Source: Haemonchus contortus
Lineage: Eukaryota > Nematoda > Chromadorea > Rhabditida > Trichostrongylidae
Direction: 5' to 3'
Length of the DNA stretch: 64,000 nucleotides
Assembly (NCBI GenBank): GCA_000469685.2
Contig: LS997565.1
Span: forward strand, 25,475,272 to 25,539,271
Part shown: piece after piece, positions 11,974 to 24,249 of the stretch
Numbering within the stretch: the stretch's first letter is position 1
Layout: each line of letters starts with the position of its first letter
The notes under the pieces: model-generated
Told to the model about the DNA's origin: nothing
What the model saw: the letters and a program-made list of their open reading frames with translations, nothing else
Databases searched by the model: none
Position numbers and translations under genes: made by a program

Positions 11974-11991
11974 ACTGTATATGAGGCGTAT
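11974..11991. repeat. RTE target-site duplication, right copy
   Basis: Same 18 bases as 9814-9831; marks the 3' boundary of the insertion after its AAG-rich tail. Confidence 0.9.
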
Positions 11992-12800
11992 CCATGGCAT
12001 TATATTCGAAGCAGCTGAGTGAGAACGACCTGTATAGAATGAAGTGAAGAAAAGGTATACAGATGTTTCTACTATGTACAATAAACCACAATTTTTTATT
12101 TATTTATTTGGTGCACACTTAAGTGTGCTAACTGCAATTCCTGATCACTCTAATTAAGCTGAGTTGCAAACAGTCCTCCTTTAGCAGTGGTACAGGATGT
12201 AGTTTGTTCTCGTACTCTTCACTGTTACTGCTTCACTGTTAGTGCGCAGAAACCATTATTTCCTAGCCGTTCATAAAATCTGCTTTCAAGGACCTCGGGC
12301 TGGGATGACATTCTCCATACATTCTCCTTTCAATTCCTCACTTCGAAGTTATGTGGACCAAGATGAGGCGAGCAGGCCATTACTCGGTGCTGATGTGATC
12401 GAGTAGTCGCGTCAGCACCTCTTCTGGGTGATCGTAATGCAGTGGATTGAAGTGCCGCCCTGCTGAGACCACTGTGATCTATCTTATTGTTAGAAAGGTG
12501 GATCTGAACAAGACTTCAATACGTCTATCAGTATGTTCTTCAGATAGAATATTAGTCAATGCAACAACGTCTCACTAAATGCCCTTGACTACCTCTCCAG
12601 ACAACAGCGAACACTCTGAGTGTTATGGCATTTTTTTGCGAGAAATAGCACTTTGGATACTTCTAGCCAGTACGTGTTAGTCTTGTTTGTTAAGACTTCA
12701 CTCTGTAACGAGATCTTCTCGTCAAAGAAGACGACGGAGGGATTCGCACCTCCTTTGGAGCGGATCAGCAACGTTCAACCATTTTTTGGTCCTATACTGC
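11992..12800. other. Unassigned; no gene seen
   Basis: AT-rich and non-coding in appearance. ORFs at 12589-12844 overlap on both strands without family features. No terminal repeats found. Confidence 0.3.
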
Positions 12801-14050
12801 ACTCACTGAAGTTCTCTTTCACTGAAGGATTTCTATCCAGTTGATGACGAGGCTGCGCGGTGCAACAACACGAGTTTGTTCAGGGGATGGTCTTCCGCTT
12901 CTACTGTGCTGAGTCGATTTACACCTTCGACCTTGGGATGATCCACAGCTCCTACTTAAATCTCTTTGACACGCCTTTCTGCCTATTTACCATCTTGGGC
13001 AAGACGGATATATCGCTCCTACGGTTATCCCTTCCGAAATTTGACAAGCGATCACGTCGATGAAGTACTGTACGCCAGAACACTGGTTAGGCTCTTCCCG
13101 TGGTACCTGTCGGAATGCAAAATGTGCCCACGTCATGGAAAACTAACAAGGCTGTGTTGATGTATGATAAGGGAGATCCAGGCGGTCCATTTGGCAACTA
13201 TTGCCCAATGTGCCTGCTGTACTTCACATTTTTTCCTAGGATCTTTGAAAGGATTGGTAGAGTACAGCCATGCGTGCAAGCAGGGTTTCGGAGAGAGATT
13301 GTACGACCGATCACGTCCACACTGTCACAAGAATCACTGAAGTATCGCGAGAGTACAGGATGTCAGACGTTCATCAGTAAGGATGCCCTTGATATTCAGG
13401 GTGTTCCTACTCAGTAATAAGCACGCTTTATGAGCTCTACGACAAATTCACTAACAGGATTCCCCCACATTTGAGGAGGTCATTTTCAGTGAGAAGGCAG
13501 CGGGTCGCACGGAGATACCATCTCGCCAAAACTTTTCAGCTCCGCTCTTGAAAACATCATGCCTCATTAGGGATGAAAATACTTGGGGGTGAAGGTTGAA
13601 GGGACCTGCACCAATTCCGCTTCGCAGACTGCGCTCGCCCTTTTGACACTGCGGTCCTTCTTGCTTCGACGTACTTTTCGGAGAATCGCAGTCGACGAAA
13701 GCAGGATAAACAGGCATTTGGAGTCACCCAGTAAGCTCAAGTAAGGACGGTGCTCGGAGTTCCATTAAACGTGCAAACGCAGAAGGGAATTCGAAGTTCC
13801 GAGCTCCGTCATCGAACGAATGTTCACCGAGGAATCGAAGATCAAGCGGGGCGGACACTTATGCAATGTAGTTATGACGTTGATTCAGGGCGGTTACCGA
13901 CTGTATCATTAGGGACGTCTAGCAAACACCAGAACGGCCGCCAGCGGAATGGTCAGAATACTTGATGCTACGATACCAACCCCGAGCGAGCACGATCCAC
14001 CGTACCACTCCGGCTCGAGATAGGGACGAGTGGAGACGTTACTTGTGCCC
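12800..14050 (+). pseudogene. Decayed RTE-type LINE (RT remnants)
   Basis: Frame-shifted RTE reverse transcriptase. A leader-like motif (gttgatgacgaggctgcgcgg, about 12841) precedes it. RT pieces in order: a WKT(N/S)KAVLMYDKGDP block (about 13138), QPCVQAGFRREI (about 13266), GDTISPKLFSSALENI (about 13510-13560), and the C-terminal EGIRSSELRHRT-like block (KGIRSSELRHRTNV at about 13784). The C-terminal end is near 14040. Many stops and frameshifts; the APE domain is not recognisable. It appears related to the copies at 2.2 and 48 kb and is a distinct subfamily from the intact RTE at 9.8 kb. Confidence 0.7.
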
Positions 14051-14725
14051 GCTCGAGTAGATTGATGATCGACGGAACGACAGGCGATACAGATGATAAG
14101 GAAGTTCAGACAAGAGGGTCAGAGAATCCGCTATACCATTCGTGTTCTCAGTAGAACTCTGGCACTCTGATAGGTTACGTGTGGGGAAAGGGACCGTAGA
14201 CGATCAGTGATAGAGACCGAAAGCGAGCCGCTGGATACTATAGAGTGGAACATCGAATTCTAATGGATGATAATTGTCTGCGTCAAAGGCAACATATGAA
14301 AAATTCGTAAGCGTAAGCGTCCCGTGTCCAACGAGTGGTGTTCGAGTGCCAAGAAGTTCCGGAGTGATGTCACGTCATCGAAGACATGCTTGTTGGGATA
14401 CAATGAAAAAATTCTTTTTAAAAAACTCTCACGGCATGAAGGCATCAAAATTTCGGTCTCGACAAAGAACAGAGGTGCAAATGTAGTGACAAAAGAACTT
14501 TGACACTGAATGCAAGATTTATTACTTTGACTATCTGGGTCATTTAAGGAAGGCCCAATGTCCAAATTACAACATAACCACCACAACAAGAACTTGATTA
14601 ATCGTAAGCAACTACAAAAAGAAAACATTATTACAGCATGCATTCAAGAAAGTACAGAAAGGGGTCAACAATATTGAAGATCAGATATGAACACCATCCG
14701 CTGAACTATTCGGCATTAATCCAAT
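14051..14725. other. Unassigned; 3' flank of the minus-strand gene
   Basis: No feature supported. The 127-codon minus ORF (14260-14643) is hydrophobic and AT-driven, without splice sites matching the upstream gene. If the gene model at 14726-20472 is right, this holds its 3' UTR. Confidence 0.3.
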
Positions 14726-17700
14726 TCATCTTGGTTCGGTGTTCCTGAGATAGCAGAGAGATCTCCTTTGAGTATATCTGAGAACTTCTTCGCCGCCTCA
14801 TATCTTAATCGTGATTATGATCAAGTATCTACAAAGAAAGCACCACAACAGGAACAGACATAAAATCAATGAAATGGAGTAAAAATCTAAATAAAAATCA
14901 GGCAAACCAATTTACAGATTCAAGTATAGGAATTTACCTTGAACTCGGTTCCATTGCAGCGAATTGAGGTTTCACAAGATTGGCAAATGTAGTCCATGAG
15001 AACGTTCCGTCTTCAATGTTTAAATCTTCTAGCTTCGACTCACGCTTGACGTTTGCAATCTGAAAGGAGTAGGAATATGAAATAAATGAACCACCTCTGG
15101 ACTTAAGTGGGGTCATGCAGGATTCCAAGGCTCAAGTAAGCTTTTGTAGGTGCCCCAGTCGAATACCAAGAAGAAACTTAACAGAACACTAATTACAACC
15201 TAATTCCAAGTCCCTCCAAACTCTTTACTTTCTATGAAGATGACCTGCCGTATCTCCCTAAGATTTTAAGACCATGCTAACTATTTCCAGTGATTTAAGA
15301 TATTATTATTTTATATTTATTTTTTATATTGAGAATCACAATACTATTTCGCCTCTTAGCTAAGCACCAAAATGCTGGCAACGAAAAAAAGCCATGTTGG
15401 GTTTAAAAACCAGACAGCTGTGATCAGAAAAATTTGCACCTCATGTTTCCGTTCCCTTCGCTTGGCGCCCTTCCACGGAGCAAATGAAATACCGTGGTTC
15501 TTATTCGATGGAAGTTTGGCTAATAAGGATTCCTGAAAATACAGAATATAGCTGGAGAAAATCACACGAGTTTTCAGATAGCAGGCAATATGTTGGCAAA
15601 CAGAAAATTCTATGAGTAGCGTATATCTGAAACAGTGTAGTAAATACTAACCATTAGAGGTTTTGAAAAACAGTAGCAGACATTGAAACAGTGGCTTATT
15701 TTAAACGATGCCTTTTTACCTATTACTGTCCCGGATACCTGATTGAAAGCGGAAACTGAGGGGAAACTAGAAAGCCAAATCAATTCAGCACCATTCTCAT
15801 AGAACTGAATCAATGAGCATAAAAGTTTCATGTTGCACCTAATCATCAAGTTTCTAATAGAAAACAACCGATGACGATGTGTTTTCCGGATTCTCATCCC
15901 TCCCTGCCCAATTTTAAAGTAGCCACACACTTCAGGTTCCCAAAGAGAGGGCAAGCTTTGTATCTGAATCGGTCTTGATTAATGAAGTAAGGACTTCTAC
16001 AACAACTCCATTCTTATGATAGCTTACATAGCAAAAGTCTTGCTTGCGAACTCATCCAAATTAACCATCTCACCCTTGTTGGTCTAAATCGCAGACCATA
16101 TAGATCTGAAGAACTCCACAAAAAAAAGACTGAGAATGTGTACGTCATGTCCGTCGTACTTTTATGGGTCCGGGACCTTCTCCCCTAATACGGCGTCGCA
16201 CACGTCGCTTCCGCCGCCTATCGCAGGATTGCGATGGAAGATTGGAGCGCGCAATTTGTGAGGTAGGGAGTCCTTTAATTATTTGAATTGGCTGGCCGCT
16301 CTTTTCAATTCCAATGCGGTCTTGATTGTCTTTTACATAGGAGGAGTCATTTTAATTAATAAAGTCTCATAAACATGAAAACTAAAAAGAAATAAGAAAA
16401 AACGATAAAATCCGATGAAAAAGCCAGTCAAGGAAAAATATCGCGTCCTATCGATTGGCGGGGGGCGGGGTGAGTACGGTAACTGCAGTGGCATTTGCCC
16501 CATGTCGCAAGGGAGAATGCCGCGATAGGGGAGAAGTTCCGTTACCCACTTTTATGCAGAATGCGTACTGGTGATCAAAGCAAAAGCCCTTCAATTCCAA
16601 TGGAATCGAATTCGAAACTGCTCTAAATTGCTGGATTGATCTCTATTAAATCTTAAGAGAGTAGCACTACCGTTGACATTCGGAGCCATCCTGACAAGTT
16701 ATGAGAAAACTTAACACAGATACAGTGAACACTGCGTAAAACACTTCTCACGACACTTAACAGCAACGAAATTTCAGTACGGAAACCAGGAAACTGACTC
16801 ATAAGTCAACTGAACCCAATTTTGAATGGAAGTCGAATGCGGAGGCGCAATTCTCAGACGGTATCGGACGGGATTGATTTACGCAAGGCTTTGAGAAATT
16901 TACTTCTTCTACCACTAATATATCTCACTCCACGATATAACCTTATCGAACGCGCGAATTTTGAGCCAAGAAAAAGGACCTTGGGCAAAGACACGAGAAA
17001 CATGCAGCTTCAATTCGGCTGCATCACAGCTTGCCCAGGGGCAAGATCCACTGCTAGGTAAATGGAAACCCCGTATTCCCGCACTGAATCTCCATTCTCC
17101 ATTTCTATCGATATTCATGTGAAGTTTCTGCGCTCATACAGCTGACGGTGCAAATAGAGAAAGAGAAAAGATGGCGCTACCTTCAAGTTTAGGTTGTTCG
17201 AGCTAGTTCTTCCGTCTCCAAACAAAAAGGAATATTCTCAAGAAGAATAAAACATAAAAAATAGCTGAATTTGTTAATTTCCCATGTATTACTGCTCATA
17301 GCATGTGCTTGAATGCTCATCAATAATATAGCGGTAGATAAGCTGCTCGTGACTTCATCTCTTTTTCTGTCCTGGCACAAAACCATCAGACCATGCTATT
17401 CAGAAGTTATAAACAAAAGTAATCGTCGAACTTAAAGCATTATAAAGAAACAGCGAGAAACATTGGCAATTTTTTCGATCCCATTGGTAGGATCAGCACC
17501 ATGGACATGTGCTTTCAACAACAGCGACATTACAACCGTATACTCTGACAGTACACACATAGAAATCACTCACCAATTTGCAATCTAGTCTGTCCAACTG
17601 CCAATCCTCACTGGGACCCATTCTGGTGCAAGTACCATCTGTCGGAAAGGGCACCAGGCGAGCGTAAGTTTCTTCATACGAACTGTTGAAAGAAGAACGC

Positions 17701-20472
17701 TTTAAAGAAGAATGACTCATAGAGCTACTACAATCGGTAGAGGGCATATGCCAATCAGTATTGCAAGCTCTAAGGAATTTTCAGATTATTCAAACAATAA
17801 GGGAATATTTCAGCGTTCCATCAACCGTTAGATAAGTATGCAGCTTCGGATTTCCTAGTTGAATTGCCGTCCCCGAATTGCTACGATCTCAAGAAGGAGA
17901 AGGCATACAACTAACGCATATTCATTTGTTTGCGTAAAAACTTTATCTTTCGCCAAACTATGAAGGGAGAGGGCAATTAACTGTAAATTGAGTTTTGTTT
18001 TGGTGAATCATGTTTTTCCTTTGCATTTCTCGCGCAGTCGTATGTATCAGCCACACACTGGACCGAATCATCGACAAGGGACGACAGATCCCGCACTGGT
18101 ACTTCATGCGATTAAGAGGCTGGGTGCTAAGTGGGGTGGGGGAGGGGGGAACGCGGCGCGGCACCCTGCGCTCTCTCCAGCGAGATAGTAGTGGGCCTGA
18201 GTCTGAGAAGGAATGATGGGGATTTACTGATGTGTTTCGTGATTCAGAACAAACTTTAGCACATGTTAATATGCTTGCATATTATGAGCACTCTTCTTCT
18301 GAGCCGATAAAACCTATTTTTTAAGAGGCGGAGGGGCTCCGGGATGGGTGCGATGGTTATCTCTCTACCCCCCCCCCCCACTTCCTAAAATTAGGTGAAA
18401 AATACACAGTTATAACATAAAAAAAAGCTGTGAAACGCCCTTAAACACCGTCAGGCTCGACTTCTCTTCCTTCCCTACTATCTCGCTGGAGAGAGCGCAA
18501 GGTGCCGCGCCGCGTGCCCCCCCCCCCCCCCCAACTCGCTTACATGGGCACCAGAGGCTGGTTACGCAATCTTACATTTATAAGGTTCCTTTCTCAAACC
18601 GCATACCTACATTAAAATGAATTATACGAAGAATCTTAGCACCAAGAGGTGTCAGCTAAGGATATAGTTGAAGAACGAAGACAAACCTCTCAAAAACAAA
18701 AGATCCAGAGTATTTTGAAAGGGAAAGAAGAATTTCGTTTGCGACTTCCCGTTCGTCTTCATTCTCTAAAGAAAATATCCATCACGATAATTTTTGTAAA
18801 AAGAGCGTTAATCTTGCAAGACTTATTATAAAACCTGCTGCTAAGATGATCAACAAGCTCTTATCAACTTACGCTTCGGCTTTATCTCTCTTTTCATATT
18901 CCGAAAACTTCAAGATTATTGCTATCCATCCCTTATCCAATAATTTAAACTTCGAAAAACGGCTCCCTTGACCTAGTGTTTTTAAATAGGCATACAACCG
19001 TTAACATATTTTACCCACCTCAAGAGGCAACCGGTCCTTTAGACGACCGCTGCTAAACTGACTCTTGGCAGCAGGTTTTATAAAAAGTCTTACAAAATTT
19101 TTTCGAAACTTCAGAAGAAGAGGTTAACATGAATAGACCCAACAAAACTTCAATCCGTTGGCAATCTAGCACTCCAAACGTGCTTGGCAAGCAAGAACGA
19201 GGGTGTCCCCTGCAAGCTGCTGCCACACCACCCAATGAGACCCCATTTTCCTAAGCGCGTCTTCCCTTGACGACTTTGTATACATGGGAAATGTGACAGA
19301 CATACAGCACAAGCAGCGCTACCTCAAGCAGAGTAATGATGTTTTGTTGCGTTCCATATACAACAAAAAAAACTTCCTAAAATCTCGTTTGAAAGGACAC
19401 AACCATCTCAGTCAAACTAATCAAACGCTATGTGTGATGGAGCAGACACTATCACAAAAGGAGCATGAAAAGAATCTATTAATTATGTTGATGATTACCC
19501 AGCTTATGTAACACTTGCGAGTGACTTTCATTTCCACAAGAAGGTACTAATATTATTAGTACAATTATTATTGTATTAGTACTTACCTAATGCAGCAGCT
19601 GTGAAGATGCTCGATTTTTTGTTTGTTAGAAAGCCAGCTTCCACACGGGCCTTTTTGCTTTTACGACTACGCTCACATCCATAAGGAGCCCAGTCGACAG
19701 GTAAACCATTTGGAACCACCATGGCATTTTCATCACAATCAACTTTCAAGGTCTTCCAAGCACCTAGAGAAATACATTTCAAAAAACTGGTCCGTTGATC
19801 TGTTGATTCACAATACCTACATGAACAAGAGTTCATATGTAGACTCATACTCTCTTGGACCATGATCTGTGTGAGCGAATGCACTCTGCTATAACGCTTT
19901 ACTGAGCTCCGCTCCATCAAAACTGGGTAATGGTCCTGTGGGCTTAATGGGGAAGAAGCACCGGGTGAATGAGGTTCTAACCGCGCACAAAAATACGGAC
20001 AGAAGCAGTAACTAATAGGTGGTATACTACATCACTGAAGAGTTATTATAGAAGGAGGGAACAAGAGGGCAATAAAGGGTGGAAACGCAAGCACCGTTGA
20101 GCGAAGTGTTCTTTCCTCAATATGTTCTCACCGAAAGGAGCCCTCAAGATATTCATGACAACATCAAAACAATGCTTATCTGAGATCTTCCAAAAAAAGT
20201 GCGCTGAACGGTTCAGAATTCCGTGAAACGCTATCCAAGAATTCTGTTCTATTAAATGAAGCATAAAATAAATGAATGGAAGGAAATGGTTATGTAAATG
20301 CAGCAAAGATTTCGACAGGAAAAATTCAGTTACACATCTCACCTTCAGCAGGGCGATCGTCTCGAACACTATCCCATTCAAAACTGTCGTCCGAGAACGA
20401 TAACGGTCGTTTCAGCGGCGGTTTAATTTCAGTTTCCATAATACCTAAGACTTGTACTTGGACAGAATTCAT
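14726..20472 (-). CDS. Hypothetical basic protein, six exons
   Basis: Proposed exons in transcription order: 20472-20343, 19763-19587, 17767-17574, 15532-15440, 15059-14938, 14744-14726, each bounded by AG/GT and phase-compatible. The joined frame gives 244 residues. The start MNSVQVQVLGIMETE was chosen as the ATG opening the first exon. Visible features: an acidic-aromatic stretch SFSDDSFEWDSVRDD, basic clusters CERSRKSKKARVE and KGAKRRERKHE that could serve as nuclear localisation signals, and a Ser-rich middle (CSSSMSHSSLKRSSF). No known domain was recognised. Exons 1-5 have good codon-like composition and consensus sites; the last 19-nt exon is the least certain, and exon 3 has two alternative acceptors. 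Intron 2 contains the foldback element at 18.1-18.5 kb. A role in the nucleus is only a guess from the basic clusters. Confidence 0.5.
18115..18540. repeat. Foldback element with poly-C tracts
   Basis: Inverted arms at 18151-18191 and 18475-18515 match over 41 bp with one mismatch (acgcggcgcggcacc... against its reverse complement). Outside each arm lies a G/C homopolymer-rich segment, including C16 at 18517-18532; the centre carries C12 at 18368-18379. An internal block (aggggctccgggatgggtg, about 18333) resembles the tandem unit in the second foldback at 28.8-29.4 kb. Non-coding; it lies inside an intron of the minus-strand gene. Confidence 0.7.
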
Positions 20473-20789
20473 GGCAGCGTAACGTACTGTATAACGTATG
20501 TAAATAAAAAACAGTGCAGACAAAATGCAGTCTACAAAGCAAGCAAAGAAATTAGGGATTATGCCAATCGCAGCATTATCGAGCGCTAAATGAATCGATG
20601 TCAGACCCGTTGGCATACTGCCAACGCCGCAGTTTTTAGGCGTAAGATGAGGGGCAGCTCGATAGTTACAGATCTACTTGTTTACTTGGCGCCCAATCAC
20701 TTGGGTGTGGGGAATCGCAGTGAATTTCGCCGCGCAATTTGCCGGGCGCAGCTCGAATCGCACGAATGTACACACACCTAGGTGTGGCT

Positions 20790-21042
20790 GGCTGTGGTGC
20801 GTTAGGAACGAAATGGTCGCAGTGAGAGGTTCGTCGCGCGCGAATTAATGTAACAGGATGCAGCAGTAGGTAAGAAATACAAGAACAAAAGTACTAATAG
20901 TAGAATTATGCATAAAATAATGATCGCATATCGTCTGGGCTGTATGAAGAACGCTAGAGCTGTAATAACTGCGAATGAGTGGTCCGCGACAGCCGCGTGC
21001 GGCAAATCGATTACCCAAAATCGTTCCTAACGCCCGTCTCCC
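20790..21042 (+). mobile_element. MULE-like MITE, copy 3
   Basis: A 253-bp copy with the shared ends (tgtggtgcgttaggaacg at left, cgttcctaacgcccgtctcc at right) and the core ccgcgacagccgcgtgcgg. Flanks do not show a recognisable 9-bp duplication, so it has aged or one edge was altered; the LTR element begins 30 bp away. Confidence 0.75.
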
Positions 21043-21071
21043 GGGACGTGAGCATGTGAAGATTCTAGGAA

Positions 21072-21400
21072 TGTTCCCGAGATGACCCAGTTTTCTGGGC
21101 GCCGGCTTAGCGGAGACGAGGAAGTTTGAGGAGTCGACCGTCTGCACGACCCGAGGACGCTCAAACCTTGCCTGTCCATCACGGGGCGATTCCCAGTCCT
21201 GTCCAGAAGAGATACAACTTCCTGTCTACCGGTCATCAGTCTCTTTCGTATTTCTCCTGTTATGTACATCTTGTTATCTTTTTGCTTTTCATATTGGCTC
21301 AACTTACATTTATGTTATAAAGATAAATCCTTATTACTCAAAAGGTGCTAGGACAAGGTGGTCTTAGCGATCGCACCTTCCGCTGGGCGCGCTCGCTTGC
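21072..21400 (+). repeat. 5' LTR of the plus-strand gypsy element
   Basis: Matches 28108-28452 closely from ggcttagcgg onward (about 21113) to gcgcgctcgct (about 21396), at roughly 90 percent by eye. The outer 40 bp match poorly. It begins TGTTCCCG and ends next to a TGGTAGCA primer-binding sequence. The 3' LTR has an extra 11-bp duplication (atgttatattt-like). Confidence 0.75.
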
Positions 21401-21419
21401 TGGTAGCATCGAGTGGTTC
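21400..21419 (+). other. Primer-binding site of the plus-strand element
   Basis: TGGTAGCATCGAGTGGTTC directly follows the 5' LTR. TGG complements a tRNA 3' CCA. The minus-strand element has the same sequence with one difference (TGGTAGCAGCGAGTGGTTC) at the same position next to an unrelated LTR, which is strong evidence for a functional primer site. The tRNA has not been identified. Confidence 0.7.
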
Positions 21420-23154
21420 ACTCCTCGCCAAGGATAGGACAGGGTCGAGGTAAATTTTCTCCACCTTCTGATTGTCTGAGCCTTTCTGAGTTGGCCACTC
21501 GTTAGGTTTTCCTCTGATCATTGCGTCGAGAAGATTTTTCGCCTTATGCGGTTGACTTTGGGTAGAGAATACCGTAACGTCGTGCAAGTTTTGGAAGTCT
21601 TTCCCAGCTGCCGTTCTTTTTTGAAGGGAGTCTGTAAAGTTCATCTAGCGCAGCTGGCATGGGAACTGCCGCAGGAACGTCAACACCTTTCCAGAAGCGG
21701 TCAAAAGAAATGGAGAATACGGTATTCTTTGTCTGTTCGAAAATTCGAATTGCGCACACCCTTGACTAGGGTTTAAGCAGTCGTTTGAGCTCTGAGTGAT
21801 AGTTCCGAGCCCTAGGGTTGTACAAGTGAAGTTGAGGAGTATAGTCCGTCCCGCAAGAGATGTTTCGAGATGTTGTGAGTTCAGGTCGTTGCGTAGGGTG
21901 CACCCAGATGGACAGTAGTATTAGTAGTTGTCGCCGCCGTAGTGTCGAAGTGTCGCAATGTCGGACTGTCGCAGTGTCGAAGTGTTTTGAGGCCTCCTAA
22001 GTTGATGTGATGTTCGGGACGTTAAAAATTCGTGGTGTCAAGTTTAATTCGTGGTGTGAAGTTATGCGGCGTTAATGGTTCACAAGTGAGCTCTAGTGGT
22101 AGTTTTAAGCAGGTATACCTTTAAAATAAGGCAAAAAAAAACCAAAAAAAACAATAAATAGACAAAAAAACAAAAATGAATAATTAGTGAACCTTGTATA
22201 GGTTCGTTACATGTATAATGTTCTGTTTTCTCCGGCCGGTTGGCCGCCCATCGAGAATAGTTCATGCGGTAGATTCTTTCTTTTCTCTGCTTCACCCTCT
22301 TATGCTCAGAGTTCCAGTTCTCTCAGCTCAGCTGATCACAAGCGTCCTTTACGAAGTATTCTTTGTTCTAGTCACATATTGTCCTCCACCTTCTAGTCCT
22401 CTTTTTGCGAACTTGAATTAGTCTATTAGTAATGTTTATACCTATCCTCTTCCAGTCAATACCATGAGGAGCGGATGCGCGAGCATGATAAAGGCTCGCC
22501 GCTCTTTGTGCGCGCCTGGTGCATCCAAAGCAGAGCGCCTATTGACATGAGTGCGTAGGGTGGAATTCTTACTTCGATTATGGGCCGATTTTGAGTACTT
22601 TCCATTTTTTGGGAAGTCGCTCAACCGCACGTCCATCGCGCTACAGGTTATATTCTTTGTACTTTTATTACTACAAAGAATTCTACTACTTTCTATTTTC
22701 TTTCAGTGCTTTCTTTTGAGTAAGATGGCTAGCCTTTTTTCGCACGATTCGCTGGTGATCTTTATGATCATCTTATCGCTCAGTTCGCCTTAGCACATGT
22801 TGTTTTCACGACATTACATTCCTACCATACTTTCCCATGTGGCTAAGATATGTAATTGCTTGGGAGCTCGCCTATGCAAGCTATGCAAGCCTCCTATCTC
22901 ACTTCCGATCTCTCATCAGATAGCATATCTATCGCACAACATTCCCGGCTCATCTGCTTCTTGAATCGGCATTATTAATCATGGACTTTCTGATTCCTCA
23001 TATCATCTTTCCTGTTCGTCGGCCTCCGATTTAAATTCCTAACCCTTACCGGACTAATGTAGCCAGCCCGCCCCTGATTGGCTGGCCGGGCTCCAAGCGT
23101 GGATGGCAACATAAGCGAGTCATTAATCATATCCTCATCCATTACGTTCGTTCT
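21420..23154 (+). other. Leader region of the plus-strand LTR element
   Basis: Between primer site and gag. It holds short GTGTCG-rich repeats (about 21950-21990) and no convincing ORF on the plus strand. A minus-strand ORF at 21348-21644 overlaps the LTR and has no recognised family. It resembles the long untranslated leader seen in the minus-strand copy. Confidence 0.45.
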
Positions 23155-24235
23155 GTGTTCGTTTTTGCTACTTTCTTGCTCGTTAAGGCTCTCTCAGGTC
23201 CACAGACGACCCGCTCTCTACAAATTCTTGCCAACGCATTGTCGTACCTGAATGATAAGGCAAATGCTCGCGGTAGGTCCTTACAAGACGCCACAGTCCT
23301 TGGGCTGGACGAAGTCCGTAACGACTCCAAGGCTGACACCGTACATCTGACTCAGCGGATCAGTGAAGGTAATTCCCTTTTACTCTCTGACCTTAATCAG
23401 TCGTTTGACGCGGTTAGTGACCGGATCAGTGCTATACCTATGGTAGCTACTTTTACCCCAGAAGGCCCCATACCTAGGCTGTCCCGTTTACTGCAACAGG
23501 GAACTACCCAATGCAGTTTTCCCTACGGCTCCGTCGCTTAGAAGACGTCATGAGATTGAAGTCCACAACCTGGACTTCCCCACAAAAGCCTATTTCCTAA
23601 TAGCTAACCTGGACGGGGTCGCTAGGGAGAAGGCCGAAGAGTTATCGGAGGAGGAGTGCGACGATCATGGCACTTTAGTGGCTCACCTTAAACGATCTTT
23701 TGAGGGCCCACAACACCGTAACCTCGCTAGACAGTCGTTGGCGAGCTGCCAGCAACAAGTTGGAGAATCCATCTCTACCTTCGCTAACCGCTTGCTCCTC
23801 TTACGTCGCGTTGCAATGGCAGGCCAGGATCCATTGAGCCAGAAGTAGCGGACTTTGGAAGAGTTGGTGGGCCGGTTGCGCCTGGACATTCGTTATTAGG
23901 TGAAACCCGACAACCCGAGCACCTTCGAACAGGCGGTAGCTGAGGCCCAAATGGTCGAACAACTTTTGGCTGAAGCCACTTTCGGCTAATTCGACAGTCC
24001 TTCCCGCACCAACCCATAGGAGTTAAGGCCGTAGCACCGCTTCGGAACGGGTTAAATTGATCACGGTAATTTTCTACTCGCTTCAATTCCAACCGTAATT
24101 CTAACAATAATTTTCAGGAAGGCGCCTTCCACAAAGAGCAATGTCTCCTTCATGCTATAGCTGCGGCGGAAAGGGCCACTATTCTCGATATTGTTCTTCT
24201 CCACGTTATTCCGTACAGGACGCAGGTACGCCTTC
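23155..24235 (+). pseudogene. Gag of the plus-strand gypsy element (broken)
   Basis: Structural capsid polyprotein remnant. The first frame (23155-23541) contains RISEGNSLLLSDLNQSFDAV, equivalent to the minus copy. After a frameshift, AYFLIANLDGVAREKAEELS (about 23580-23645) matches the retrotransposon Gag core FLIGHLNGVAREKVEELS of the minus copy, followed by STFEQAVAEAQMVEQLLAEA (about 23920). A zinc knuckle CYSCGGKGHYSRYC (C-x2-C-x4-H-x4-C) lies at about 24156-24197. A segment before the capsid core present in the minus copy is deleted here. There are in-frame stops near 23845 and 23895. Confidence 0.75.
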
Positions 24236-24249
24236 TCAATGCAATAATT

